Position numbers and translations under genes: made by a program. Positions 34,605-43,237 of a stretch of DNA of 64,000 nt are shown one piece after another (the stretch's first letter is position 1; each line of letters opens with the position of its first letter). A model generated the notes under the pieces. It worked only from the letters and a program-made list of their open reading frames with translations. It made no database searches and had not been told where the DNA came from. This DNA is from JAADJA01 sp963749345 (GTDB lineage: Bacteria > Bacteroidota > Bacteroidia > Bacteroidales > JAADJA01): positions 2,604,001 through 2,668,000 of the forward strand of contig CAVVMO010000004.1 of the NCBI GenBank assembly GCA_963749345.1, in the 5' to 3' direction.

Positions 34605-37241
34605 ATGATTATTCCTAGTAAATACGACCCACAAAATACCGAAGAAAAATGGTATTCTTTCTGGATGGAAAAAGGTTTTTTTAGAAGCATACCTGATGGA
34701 AGAGAACCTTATTGTATTGTGATTCCTCCTCCAAATGTTACTGGTGTATTGCATATGGGTCATATGCTAAACAACACTATCCAGGATGTACTTGCGCGTC
34801 GTGCCCGCATGCAGGGTAAAAATACACTTTGGCTTCCGGGCACAGATCATGCCTCAATTGCAACAGAGGCAAAAGTTGTAGCGAAGCTAAAAGAAGAAGG
34901 AATTGATAAAGCAAATATTTCACGCGAAAAATTTCTTGAATATGCATGGGAGTGGAAAGAAAAGCATGGTGGTATCATTCTGGAGCAATTAAAGAAACTT
35001 GGAGCTTCCTGTGATTGGGAAAGAACCCGGTTTACTATGGATGAGGCATTATATGAGTCAGTTATCCAGGTATTCGTTGATCTTTATAATAAAGGATTGA
35101 TATATCGGGGAATTCGGATGGTAAATTGGGATCCAAAAGCCCTTACTGCTTTGTCTGATGAAGAGGTCATTTATAAAGAAGTTCAATCGAAACTATATTA
35201 CCTCAGGTATAAGGTTGAATCCACTGCGGATGATTGGGTAACTATTGCTACAACTCGTCCTGAAACTATACTTGGCGATACCGCATTATGCGTAAACCCA
35301 AATGATGAAAGGTATCACCACCTGATAGGCAAGCATGTTTTTGTTCCTTTAATAAACCGTCCAATTCCAATAATTGAGGATGATTATGTAGACATGGAAT
35401 TCGGAACAGGTTGCCTTAAAATAACCCCGGCTCACGATATCAATGATTACGAAATAGGCATCAGGCATAAACTCGATATCATTGATATTTTCAATGACGA
35501 TGGAACTTTAAATGAAAAAGCCCGGATTTATGTAGGTGAAGATCGTTTTCAGGTTAGGGAAAAAATCATCAGGGATCTTGAAAATTCGGGGAACCTTAGC
35601 AAAACTGAAAATTATATTAATAAGGTTGGTTATTCTGAAAGAACAGATGAAGTTATTGAACCCAAACTCTCGCTGCAATGGTTTTTAAAGATGAAGCCCT
35701 TAGCTGAACCAGCACTTGAGGTAGTAATGAACGAAACTATCAAATTTCATCCATCCAAGTTTAAAAATACTTACAGGCATTGGATGGAAAATGTTCGTGA
35801 TTGGTGCATTTCCCGACAACTCTGGTGGGGACAAAGAATACCAGCCTATTATCTTCCTGGAAATGATTTTGTAGTAGCTAAGTCAAAAGAAGAGGCACTG
35901 AAAATTGCAAAAGAGAAATACAATTTGCCTGATCTTAAAATTGATGACCTAAGGCAGGACGAAGACGTTTTAGATACCTGGTTTTCGAGCTGGTTGTGGC
36001 CTATTTCGGTATTTGATGGAATTAGAAATCCTGATAACGAAGATATAAAATACTATTATCCCACAAATGACCTCGTTACTGCTCCGGAAATTCTATTCTT
36101 TTGGGTAGCCCGCATGATCATGGCAGGGTTGGAATACAGGAATGAGATTCCTTTTAAAAAAGTTTACCTTACCGGAATAGTGCGCGATAAAATTGGCAGG
36201 AAAATGTCGAAATCCCTTGGCAATTCTCCCGATCCTTTAGAATTGATAAAAAAATACGGAGCTGATGGGGTACGTGTTGGAATGTTGCTTACTTCCCCTG
36301 CCGGAAACGACCTGCCTTTTGATGAATTATTATGTGAGCAGGGTAGAAATTTTAGCAATAAAGTCTGGAATGCACTCAGGCTTGTTAAAGGTTGGGAAAT
36401 TGATAAAAACCTGAAACAGCCTGAATATGCTGCAGTTTCTGTAAGGTGGTTCGAATCAAAACTCAATCAAACGATAAAAATCATTGATGATCACTTTCTG
36501 AAATACAGGATTTCAGATGCTTTGATGGTTGTATATAAATTAGTGTGGGACGATTTCTGTTCATGGTATCTCGAAATGATCAAACCTGGTTATCAAAAAC
36601 CCATTGACCCTGTCACTTATGAAAAAACCATAAATTTTTTTGAATGCTTGATGAAACTCGTGCATCCTTTTATACCATTTGTTTCTGAAGATATTTGGCA
36701 TCATCTAAACGAGAGATCAAGCAATGAAAGTATTATGCTGGAGCAATTACCTGTTGGAGGAAAATTAGATCAGCATATACTATCAACTTTCGAAATAGAA
36801 ATGGATGTTATCATGGCTATTCGAAATATGAGAAAGAATAAAAATATACATCAAAAGGAATTATTGGAGTTACAAATTAGAAAAAATAACGAACAAAAGC
36901 CAGATCACACTTTTGATAGCCTAATTGCTAAGCTTTGTAATATAAGTCAAATCAGCTATGTCGAAGAAAAAGTAGCGAATGCCGTTTCATTTATTGTTAA
37001 ATCAACCGAATTTTATATACCTCTTGACAGTGCTATTGACCATGAAAGTGAAATTAAAAAACTTCAGGAAGAGCTAAACTATACAAAGGGCTTTCTTCAT
37101 TCAGTGATAAAGAAACTTGAGAACGACCGTTTTGTTAAGACTGCCCCAGCTGAAATTGTAGAGAAAGAGAATAAGAAAAAAACGGATGCAGAACATAGGA
37201 TTAAAGTTCTAGAAGAACAGATAATAAATTTGAAAAGTTAA
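34605..37241 (+). CDS. valS: Valyl-tRNA synthetase
   Basis: An 878-residue class I synthetase with PPPNVTGVLHMGHMLNNT (HIGH-type motif) near residue 45 and GRKMSKSLGNSPDP (KMSKS) near 530. The editing domain region includes TTRPETILGDTA and the anticodon-binding domain follows. A C-terminal coiled-coil arm (EIKKLQEELNYTKGFLHSVI) as in other ValRS is present. It charges tRNA-Val and hydrolyses mischarged Thr-tRNA-Val. Length and motifs are normal. Confidence 0.97.
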   Translation: MIIPSKYDPQNTEEKWYSFWMEKGFFRSIPDGREPYCIVIPPPNVTGVLHMGHMLNNTIQDVLARRARMQGKNTLWLPGTDHASIATEAKVVAKLKEEGIDKANISREKFLEYAWEWKEKHGGIILEQLKKLGASCDWERTRFTMDEALYESVIQVFVDLYNKGLIYRGIRMVNWDPKALTALSDEEVIYKEVQSKLYYLRYKVESTADDWVTIATTRPETILGDTALCVNPNDERYHHLIGKHVFVPLINRPIPIIEDDYVDMEFGTGCLKITPAHDINDYEIGIRHKLDIIDIFNDDGTLNEKARIYVGEDRFQVREKIIRDLENSGNLSKTENYINKVGYSERTDEVIEPKLSLQWFLKMKPLAEPALEVVMNETIKFHPSKFKNTYRHWMENVRDWCISRQLWWGQRIPAYYLPGNDFVVAKSKEEALKIAKEKYNLPDLKIDDLRQDEDVLDTWFSSWLWPISVFDGIRNPDNEDIKYYYPTNDLVTAPEILFFWVARMIMAGLEYRNEIPFKKVYLTGIVRDKIGRKMSKSLGNSPDPLELIKKYGADGVRVGMLLTSPAGNDLPFDELLCEQGRNFSNKVWNALRLVKGWEIDKNLKQPEYAAVSVRWFESKLNQTIKIIDDHFLKYRISDALMVVYKLVWDDFCSWYLEMIKPGYQKPIDPVTYEKTINFFECLMKLVHPFIPFVSEDIWHHLNERSSNESIMLEQLPVGGKLDQHILSTFEIEMDVIMAIRNMRKNKNIHQKELLELQIRKNNEQKPDHTFDSLIAKLCNISQISYVEEKVANAVSFIVKSTEFYIPLDSAIDHESEIKKLQEELNYTKGFLHSVIKKLENDRFVKTAPAEIVEKENKKKTDAEHRIKVLEEQIINLKS

Positions 37242-37248
37242 CTATTTG

Positions 37249-37281
37249 AAACTATTAATTTTATTAACCCCCGAATAGTTT
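37249..37281 (+). terminator. Possible terminator after valS
   Basis: AAACTATT and AATAGTTT form an 8-bp AT-rich stem with a 17-base loop, 8 bases past the stop. The following T tract is weak, so confidence is low. Confidence 0.35.
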
Positions 37282-37488
37282 TATCTATAGGTTTTAATCA
37301 TCCTAAAAAAGCTTGATCGGATTAAAAATGCATCTAATCCATATCTTTTATTCCTGCTTTGAAAAAAAGATTACCGTGTCAAATTAAAAAAGCAAAATCT
37401 AACATGCAGAAAATGAATGGTTTGCTGTTTAAGTATAATTATTATTAAAAAAAAGTGAAAAAAATATTCCCAAATTGAAAAAAAGTAT

Positions 37489-37496
37489 TATTTTTG
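37489..37496 (+). promoter_or_regulatory. -7 promoter element for the 54-aa secreted peptide
   Basis: TATTTTTG, an exact TAnnTTTG, lies 43 bases before the ATG at 37540. The region upstream (37282-37488) is AT-rich and holds no other recognisable feature. Confidence 0.5.
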
Positions 37497-37539
37497 AATC
37501 GTTATTCTAATTTAACAATTAGTTTAAATTTGAGAATTT

Positions 37540-37704
37540 ATGAAAAAGAGAAGTGTTTTTGCCATTCTGATGGCAGTGTTTTTCCTTGGAGTTACTTTAA
37601 ATGTTTTTTCTTACACAAGTAATTCAGGACAAGCTACCGGTTCAGGAGGGGACATTACTGGCATTTCATCAAATGACATAAATGGCACGTTTGTTCCCGA
37701 ATGA
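37540..37704 (+). CDS. Small predicted secreted peptide (54 aa), unknown
   Basis: The frame reads MKKRSVFAILMAVFFLGVTL and then NVFSYTSNSGQATGSGGD, ending GTFVPE. A basic n-region and hydrophobic core give a strong signal peptide with cleavage near residue 25, leaving about 29 residues rich in Gly, Ser, Thr and Asn with no Cys. It is bounded by a TAnnTTTG promoter element upstream and a perfect 16-bp hairpin 17 bases after the stop, so it is a self-contained transcription unit. It lies 375 bases upstream of the TPR-CHAT protease gene. No family is recognised; signal, substrate or structural roles are all possible. Confidence 0.6.
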   Translation: MKKRSVFAILMAVFFLGVTLNVFSYTSNSGQATGSGGDITGISSNDINGTFVPE

Positions 37705-37721
37705 TGTTCTAAAATTTAACT

Positions 37722-37768
37722 CAAAGAATAATTTTGATTGAATTCAAAATTATTCTTTGTTATTTTTA
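37722..37768 (+). terminator. Strong terminator after the 54-aa peptide gene
   Basis: CAAAGAATAATTTTGA (37722-37737) and TCAAAATTATTCTTTG (37744-37759) pair perfectly over 16 bp with a 6-base loop, followed by a T-rich run. Confidence 0.8.
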
Positions 37769-37853
37769 TTATAACCTATAACTTATCCATTCTATATTTT
37801 GTTAGAGAATTATAAATTTTCATAACCGCAAGAAGGATATTTCAATGATAATA

Positions 37854-37895
37854 AAGAGGAAAATTTCTTAAAACTGAAATCTTCCTCTTTTCTTT
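37854..37895 (+). terminator. Terminator-like hairpin with no assigned gene
   Basis: AAGAGGAAAATTTC and GAAATCTTCCTCTT pair over 14 positions with one mismatch-type A-C and an 8-base loop, followed by TTTCTTTTT. It is 190 bases upstream of the CHAT gene. Confidence 0.55.
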
Positions 37896-38079
37896 TTATC
37901 TTTTCCAATTTCGGATTTAATTTAATGAAGATTTTTTAATTGTTAAGAGATTAATCGGATTGTGTTAAGCTTGCAGTTATATTCATTTAGTCTTTTTTAC
38001 TGATTTTACAAAACTTATCAAGTGAAAATAAGTATAAATTATTAATTGTATAATCTAAGCAGTTTAAGAATCAGATTTA

Positions 38080-41000
38080 TTGGAAGCATTGAAGCATATT
38101 AAATTAATCATCTTTTTTGTCTTGATAATTCAGATAGATTTGTCTTATTGTCAAAATTTTGACACAAATAAATCCAATACTGAAATAAAATATTTATTGA
38201 TTAGAGCCGATTCACTCTTGCAGGCTTCAAATTATGAAGATGCCATAATACAATACAAAATTCTCTCGGAGCATTATGGAAAGAGTGAAAAATGGGAGGA
38301 CTTTATAAAAATAATTTTAAAAGTAGCCCAATCCTATCAAACCAGCGGATTGTTTGATTCTTCCTTCTACTATTTAAGTATTTCAAATGGACTCATACGA
38401 AAATATGGAGTAAAAAATGAGAATTTGATCGGTACTTACCACTATCTTAAAGGAGTTACATACAGTAAAACAGGAGAATTGGATAGTTCTTTAATTTCGC
38501 TAAATCATTCATTGCAATACTTTAGAGATGGTGTGAATGACAGTTTGCTGGTTCTGGTGAAAAGGTCAATAGGCAATATTCATTTTTCAAATGGGAATCA
38601 GGAGCTTGCCTTAACATTTTATAAGGATGCTCTAAAAAAAGAAAGATTAAGGAACAGACCTTCTGAAATAATGCTGGCAGCTTTGTTTCAAAACATTGGA
38701 ATCGTTTTTACTCAAACTGGTAATTATGATAGCGCTGGCGTTTACCTTAGCAGGTCGATAGCATTAAAAGAAAAAACCCTGAATAAAACTGATCCGCAAC
38801 TGGCAATCGGATATCTAAACTATGGCAGGTTCTTGTATGTCATGGGTTATCCTGATCAGGCCTTACAATATTACACCAAAGCTGAAGAAATATATTATTC
38901 GGATTTCGGAGTGGAATATTTTAACTTAGCCCCGATTTATTATAATAAGGGGGCAATTTTTATATTACTGAGGGATTTGAATAAGGCTTTAGACTATCAT
39001 GAAAGAGCATTGAATCTGTATTTAAAAAACACGAATCAGAACAATCCTATTATTGGTGATTTATTCATGAACTTAGGCTTAATTTATGAAAAAAAAGGAG
39101 ATTTAAACACAGCAATATATTATTATAATGAAGGCTTGAAAGGAAATTATAATTCTGAGTCGGTAGTGAAATCTCTAAGAAATTTAGGAAGGTGTTATTT
39201 TAATCTTAAAGACAACATTGAAGCGGAAAAAAACTTTAAATTGTCAATTACTATGGCCGAAAAATTTTTCGGACCGATTCATACTAATACCGCAGGAAGC
39301 TATCAGGCATATGGTAATTTTTGCATTTCAACCAAAAACTTTGAAAAAGCAGAGGAACTCTTAACTAAAGCTTACGAAATATTGGTTGAAAGCTTTGGCA
39401 ATAAGAATAGAGAGGTTTCATTTACTTTAACTTACCTTGGTGACCTTTACAAAAATATGGGTAATCTTGATAAGGCTTTAAAATACTACCAAAAATCAAT
39501 CATTTCCAATACAGATAATTTTAACAATGAAAATGTTCATATCAATCCTTCACTTAAAGACTTAGATCCCGAATTCAATAAGTTTGTCACCCTATACAAA
39601 AAGGCCTACACTTTATATGATATTTATAATGAAAAATCTAAAAATTCTCAAGACCTCGAAGTAAGTCTTGAGACCAGTAAACTTGCAATTGCACTTTTTG
39701 AATCAATATTGGCTTCATACAAGGATGAAAACACAAAGACAATGATCAATGAATATGTTTATGATATTTATAATTTAGTTGTTCTCATTGCCACCGAATT
39801 GTACAGTAAAAATAATAATCCTAAATATTTAGATATTGCGTTTGAGTACTCGGAAAAAGGTAAAGCCGCAATATTGTTGTCTTCCATCCGGGGATTCGCA
39901 GCTTTAGAAATTGGAAATATTCCGGTTGGCATCATGGAGATGGAGGAAACACTAAAACGTGATATCTCTTTGCTTAAAAATTTTATCAATGATGAAAATC
40001 AAAAGAGTTCACCCGAAATTAGTAAAATCGAAACCTGGAAGAAAAATATTTTCAATAAAACGGTTAGTTATGACAGCTTAATTAATTCTATCGAAACTAA
40101 TTATCCGCAATATTATAACCTTAAATATAACTTTGAGGTAGTTAAAATCTCAGAAGTTCAAGCTAAACTCAAAAATGAAGAACTTTTAATAGAATATAAA
40201 ATTATTGATTCTTTACTATTTACTTTCTTTATTTCACATGATAGCATTAGATTTCATAAAGAGATACTTGAAGCTGATTTTAAGGATAAAGTTCAGTCAT
40301 TTATTTCATCTATTAATCAATTCCCGGCCGAATCTTTTGATAAAGAAGATTTCATTGAGTTTATTTATTTGGGGAATTTTATTTACAGAACTTTATTTAC
40401 AGCAAATGGTATTTCTGAAGATTGCTCAAGAGTTATAATTGTTCCAGATAATATTCTTGGTTACCTTCCTTTTGAAGCGTTAATTAAAGATTATAAGGTT
40501 CCTGATAGAATTGATTTCAGCAAACTTGAATATGTCCTTAAGTCCTACCCGGTGACTTATTCTTATTCAAGTTCACTTTTATTTAACTATTTTGTTAGAA
40601 GTACAAATTCAGGGAAAATTCTGGCAATGGCTCCTGTCTATGACAAATCACTCAAAAAATCGTCCGAATCGTTAAACCGATCGGACATAATCATCAGCAA
40701 TTTGAACCCTCTTGACCATTCAAGAGAAGAGGTCAAAAATATTGTTTCGATAATGAAAGGTAAAGTATTGATTGGCGAAGATGCAACAGAAATGAACTTT
40801 AAGATGAATGCTGCAAAATATGGCATTCTGCATTTTGCAATGCATACCTTAATTGATGACGAGGATCCGATGGCCTCCAAATTAATTTTTACCCAAAATA
40901 ATGATTCAACCGAAGATGGATTATTAAATGCATATGAAATTTATAACCTGAAATTGAATGCTAAACTGGCTGTTTTGAGTGCCTGCAAAACCGGGACTGG

Positions 41001-41373
41001 TAAATTAAGTAAAGGAGAAGGTATAATGAGTTTAGCCAGGGGATTTTTATTTGCAGGAATTCCCTCCATTGTAATGACTATGTGGGAAATTGAAGATGTT
41101 TCAGGAGCCGAAATAATGACTTATTTTTATAAGCAGCTAAAAGCTGGGATTGGGCCGGATGAGGCTTTAAGGTATGCTAAACTTACCTATCTTGAACAGT
41201 CAGACCCACTTCAATCCCATCCTTACTTTTGGGCAGCCTATGTTCAAATTGGAAAAACAACTCCAATCATTAGTAAATCCAAAATAAATGCCATTACCTA
41301 TTCAGGGGCAACTATACTCATGGTGACTTTCCTGTATTTATTATTCAGGTATAGAGCAAAGAAAAAAGGATGA
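38080..41373 (+). CDS. Exported TPR-CHAT caspase-like protease with C-terminal membrane anchor
   Basis: The start is a TTG at 38080 (1097 residues); a second TTG at 38089 would begin MKHIKLIIFFVLIIQ and is equally possible, and no ATG fits. Layout: signal peptide (to ~residue 24), about ten TPR units (~30-480; e.g. GNYDSAGVYLSRSIALKEKT, GNLDKALKYYQKSI), a helical linker, then a CHAT domain (~770-1060). The predicted catalytic dyad is His922 in LHFAMHT and Cys969 in LSACKTGTG, both intact. A membrane helix (~1074-1090) ends in RYRAKKKG. Topology predicts TPR and CHAT outside the cytoplasm with a cytosolic basic tail. It is convergent with the anti-sigma/sigma pair with a 4-base gap. CHAT proteins are cysteine proteases; the substrate here is unknown. 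Confidence 0.85.
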   Translation: MEALKHIKLIIFFVLIIQIDLSYCQNFDTNKSNTEIKYLLIRADSLLQASNYEDAIIQYKILSEHYGKSEKWEDFIKIILKVAQSYQTSGLFDSSFYYLSISNGLIRKYGVKNENLIGTYHYLKGVTYSKTGELDSSLISLNHSLQYFRDGVNDSLLVLVKRSIGNIHFSNGNQELALTFYKDALKKERLRNRPSEIMLAALFQNIGIVFTQTGNYDSAGVYLSRSIALKEKTLNKTDPQLAIGYLNYGRFLYVMGYPDQALQYYTKAEEIYYSDFGVEYFNLAPIYYNKGAIFILLRDLNKALDYHERALNLYLKNTNQNNPIIGDLFMNLGLIYEKKGDLNTAIYYYNEGLKGNYNSESVVKSLRNLGRCYFNLKDNIEAEKNFKLSITMAEKFFGPIHTNTAGSYQAYGNFCISTKNFEKAEELLTKAYEILVESFGNKNREVSFTLTYLGDLYKNMGNLDKALKYYQKSIISNTDNFNNENVHINPSLKDLDPEFNKFVTLYKKAYTLYDIYNEKSKNSQDLEVSLETSKLAIALFESILASYKDENTKTMINEYVYDIYNLVVLIATELYSKNNNPKYLDIAFEYSEKGKAAILLSSIRGFAALEIGNIPVGIMEMEETLKRDISLLKNFINDENQKSSPEISKIETWKKNIFNKTVSYDSLINSIETNYPQYYNLKYNFEVVKISEVQAKLKNEELLIEYKIIDSLLFTFFISHDSIRFHKEILEADFKDKVQSFISSINQFPAESFDKEDFIEFIYLGNFIYRTLFTANGISEDCSRVIIVPDNILGYLPFEALIKDYKVPDRIDFSKLEYVLKSYPVTYSYSSSLLFNYFVRSTNSGKILAMAPVYDKSLKKSSESLNRSDIIISNLNPLDHSREEVKNIVSIMKGKVLIGEDATEMNFKMNAAKYGILHFAMHTLIDDEDPMASKLIFTQNNDSTEDGLLNAYEIYNLKLNAKLAVLSACKTGTGKLSKGEGIMSLARGFLFAGIPSIVMTMWEIEDVSGAEIMTYFYKQLKAGIGPDEALRYAKLTYLEQSDPLQSHPYFWAAYVQIGKTTPIISKSKINAITYSGATILMVTFLYLLFRYRAKKKG

Positions 41374-41377
41374 AATT

Positions 41378-42118
41378 CTAATTGAGATATTTTAAAATAT
41401 CATTAGCTTGTGCAGCATAATGATTTTCTTCCTCTGCGATTTTCTCAAATTGCTCAATGGCTTTACTTTTCTGATTATCCATTAAATAAATCAATCCAAG
41501 ATACCAGTTTGCATGTTCTACGAAAAGATTATCGTTATCATTAATAATGTAGGAGAATGATTCAATTGCCTGGTCAAATTGCTCCAATTCAATATAACAA
41601 ATACCAGAGTAAAATCTTGCAGTAAATTGATTTTCGATCGAATTGAAATACTTCAGGGCATTGTTAAAATCATTTTCTTTATAAAACTTAAAGGCTTGAT
41701 CGAGCGCATTTTCATTATTGGCTTCGATGGACCTTATTTGAAGAACAGGCTTTGCGGGTTTATAATACTTGCTTACTAATTTCTCAGTGGAATAGGGTTT
41801 GTTGGATAAAATATACCATAATCCACCCACAACAAGAATTAAGGCAAATGATGCAGCTGCTAAATGCCATGTTCTCAGGAAATCCTTTCCTAAATTAATG
41901 ACTGGATTGTTACTATTTGGATTATTTAATTGAATTGCAAGCTTATCCTGTAGTTCAAAAAAGCCTTTATCCTTAATTTGGTGATTCACTTCCAGCCTTA
42001 AATTCATTTCTTTAGCAAGTTCTTTATTTTTTTCTATGTCAACAAGCAAAAGATTTAATTCATTGCCAGTAAGCTGACCATCGAGAAAATCTTCTAATCT
42101 TTCATTTAAATTATCCAT
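41378..42118 (-). CDS. Single-pass anti-sigma-factor-like protein with extracytoplasmic TPR domain
   Basis: A 246-residue protein. Residues 1-82 are charged and helical (NERLEDFLDGQLTGNELNLL), as in zinc-free anti-sigma domains of Bacteroidota. One membrane helix spans ~85-105 (WHLAAASFALILVVGGLWYI). The rest holds TPRs on the far side of the membrane (NALDQAFKFYKENDFNNALK, IELEQFDQAIESFSYIIN, DNQKSKAIEQFEKIAEEE). It is encoded 22 bases after an ECF sigma gene, the usual sigma/anti-sigma order. By this arrangement the N-terminal part would hold the sigma factor and the TPR part would sense a partner, possibly the neighbouring TPR-CHAT protein. Anti-sigma activity is inferred from context. Confidence 0.72.
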   Translation of the reverse strand: MDNLNERLEDFLDGQLTGNELNLLLVDIEKNKELAKEMNLRLEVNHQIKDKGFFELQDKLAIQLNNPNSNNPVINLGKDFLRTWHLAAASFALILVVGGLWYILSNKPYSTEKLVSKYYKPAKPVLQIRSIEANNENALDQAFKFYKENDFNNALKYFNSIENQFTARFYSGICYIELEQFDQAIESFSYIINDNDNLFVEHANWYLGLIYLMDNQKSKAIEQFEKIAEEENHYAAQANDILKYLN

Positions 42119-42140
42119 TTCTTCTTATTTAAAAGTTTTA

Positions 42141-42710
42141 CTATTTAATAATTTCATTGAATCTTGGATCGCTTTTTATACTTGCAATCAATTTTTCTTT
42201 ACACTGATGTTTCCTTTTTTTAACATATTGATCACTCTTGAACCCAAGTATTCGTGCAATTTCTTTTAGCTGTATCTGTGCCAGAAAAAGCTCCAGGATC
42301 TTTTGACAATTATAGCTAAGTTTGCTAAAATGTTCCTGATATAGCTTGAATCGTTCGTTTGTATCATAAAGAGTCAGCAAATCATCATCCAATTCCAAAA
42401 ACTTTACTGATTCCTCCAGGAAACTTTTTCTAAGTTTCCTCTTTTCAAGCTGCTTGAGCCAAAGCAATCGGCATACAGAATATAAATAAGTATTAAAAGA
42501 ACAATTAAGTGTCAGTTTATCTTTCTGAATCTTTTGATAGATCACTAAGATGGCATCCTGATAAATGTCTTTGGCATCCTCATCTGAGCCGTCGTTTTTA
42601 TTTATAAAGACATTAATCTGATGATAATAACTTTTATAAATATACTCCAGAACGTCAGTGCTTCTGTTTCGGATCCCATCTATTATTTCCTCAACTCTTA
42701 TTTCCTGCAC
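42141..42710 (-). CDS. ECF-type RNA polymerase sigma factor (sigma-70 family)
   Basis: A 189-residue sigma-70-like protein. Region 2 is at ~15-90, with DAKDIYQDAILVIYQKIQKD and FNTYLYSVCRLLWLKQLEKR, and region 4 at ~125-185, with LSYNCQKILELFLAQIQLKEIARILGF as the helix-turn-helix entry. Regions 1 and 3 are absent, as in ECF factors. Region 4 has the unusual turn KSDQYVKKRKHQCKEKL. It is transcribed together with the anti-sigma-like gene. No TAnnTTTG element is seen upstream, so the operon may use its own sigma factor's promoter. Confidence 0.88.
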   Translation of the reverse strand: MQEIRVEEIIDGIRNRSTDVLEYIYKSYYHQINVFINKNDGSDEDAKDIYQDAILVIYQKIQKDKLTLNCSFNTYLYSVCRLLWLKQLEKRKLRKSFLEESVKFLELDDDLLTLYDTNERFKLYQEHFSKLSYNCQKILELFLAQIQLKEIARILGFKSDQYVKKRKHQCKEKLIASIKSDPRFNEIIK

Positions 42711-42965
42711 TTTTCAAAGGTTAATTCTTAAAATAGCTCAAAGGTTACCCTATGAGGCAAAAAATATTTAAATTTAATTATATAATTGATAGTTAAATAA
42801 ACCATATTTATTTGTTTCAAATACTTTAACAAACTCATTATGCATTATTTCCGAGTTGGTCCATTTGATCATCAAATAATTCATTTTTCTATCAATATCC
42901 TAAACTTATTTTCCTCCGATAGTGTTAACACATTGTTCGGATGATCCTGTTGTTTTCTGAACATC

Positions 42966-43088
42966 TTAGAATTCAGGTGATCCAAAACAAGCATTATCTA
43001 AAGAAGAACCAATTTGTATCTGACTCATTGTTCCTCCTGCGATTAACAATAATGAAATTAACCTACTTACAATATTGGATTGTTTCAT
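42966..43088 (-). CDS. Small predicted secreted peptide (40 aa), unknown
   Basis: The minus-strand frame reads MKQSNIVSRLISLLLIAGGT followed by MSQIQIGSSLDNACFG, ending SPEF. It has a basic start and hydrophobic core typical of a signal peptide, leaving ~16-18 residues with one Cys. It is too short to be sure it is a gene: no exact promoter element or terminator was found. It lies in the 527-base gap upstream of the sigma gene, the mirror position of the 54-aa peptide beyond the CHAT gene. The rest of the gap (42711-42965 and 43089-43237) is AT-rich with no other feature. Confidence 0.4.
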   Translation of the reverse strand: MKQSNIVSRLISLLLIAGGTMSQIQIGSSLDNACFGSPEF

Positions 43089-43237
43089 TATTATTAATTT
43101 AATAAGTCTTTATGTTCATACGTAAAACACTATAAATGGTTTTAAAAATTATTGAAAGTAGTGAATCCTGTTTTAATCAAATCTAAATTAATAGTTTGAT
43201 CTTAAAATAATGATTATCAATTTTTTTGACCATAGTT

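Larger units (their letters stand above)
37705..38079. other. Gap between the secreted peptide and the CHAT gene
   Basis: This 375-base AT-rich stretch holds two hairpins (37722-37759 and 37854-37889), listed separately. I see no convincing reading frame between them and no exact TAnnTTTG element in front of the CHAT gene. The second hairpin has no gene to terminate, so an untranslated RNA or a leader is possible. Confidence 0.4.
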
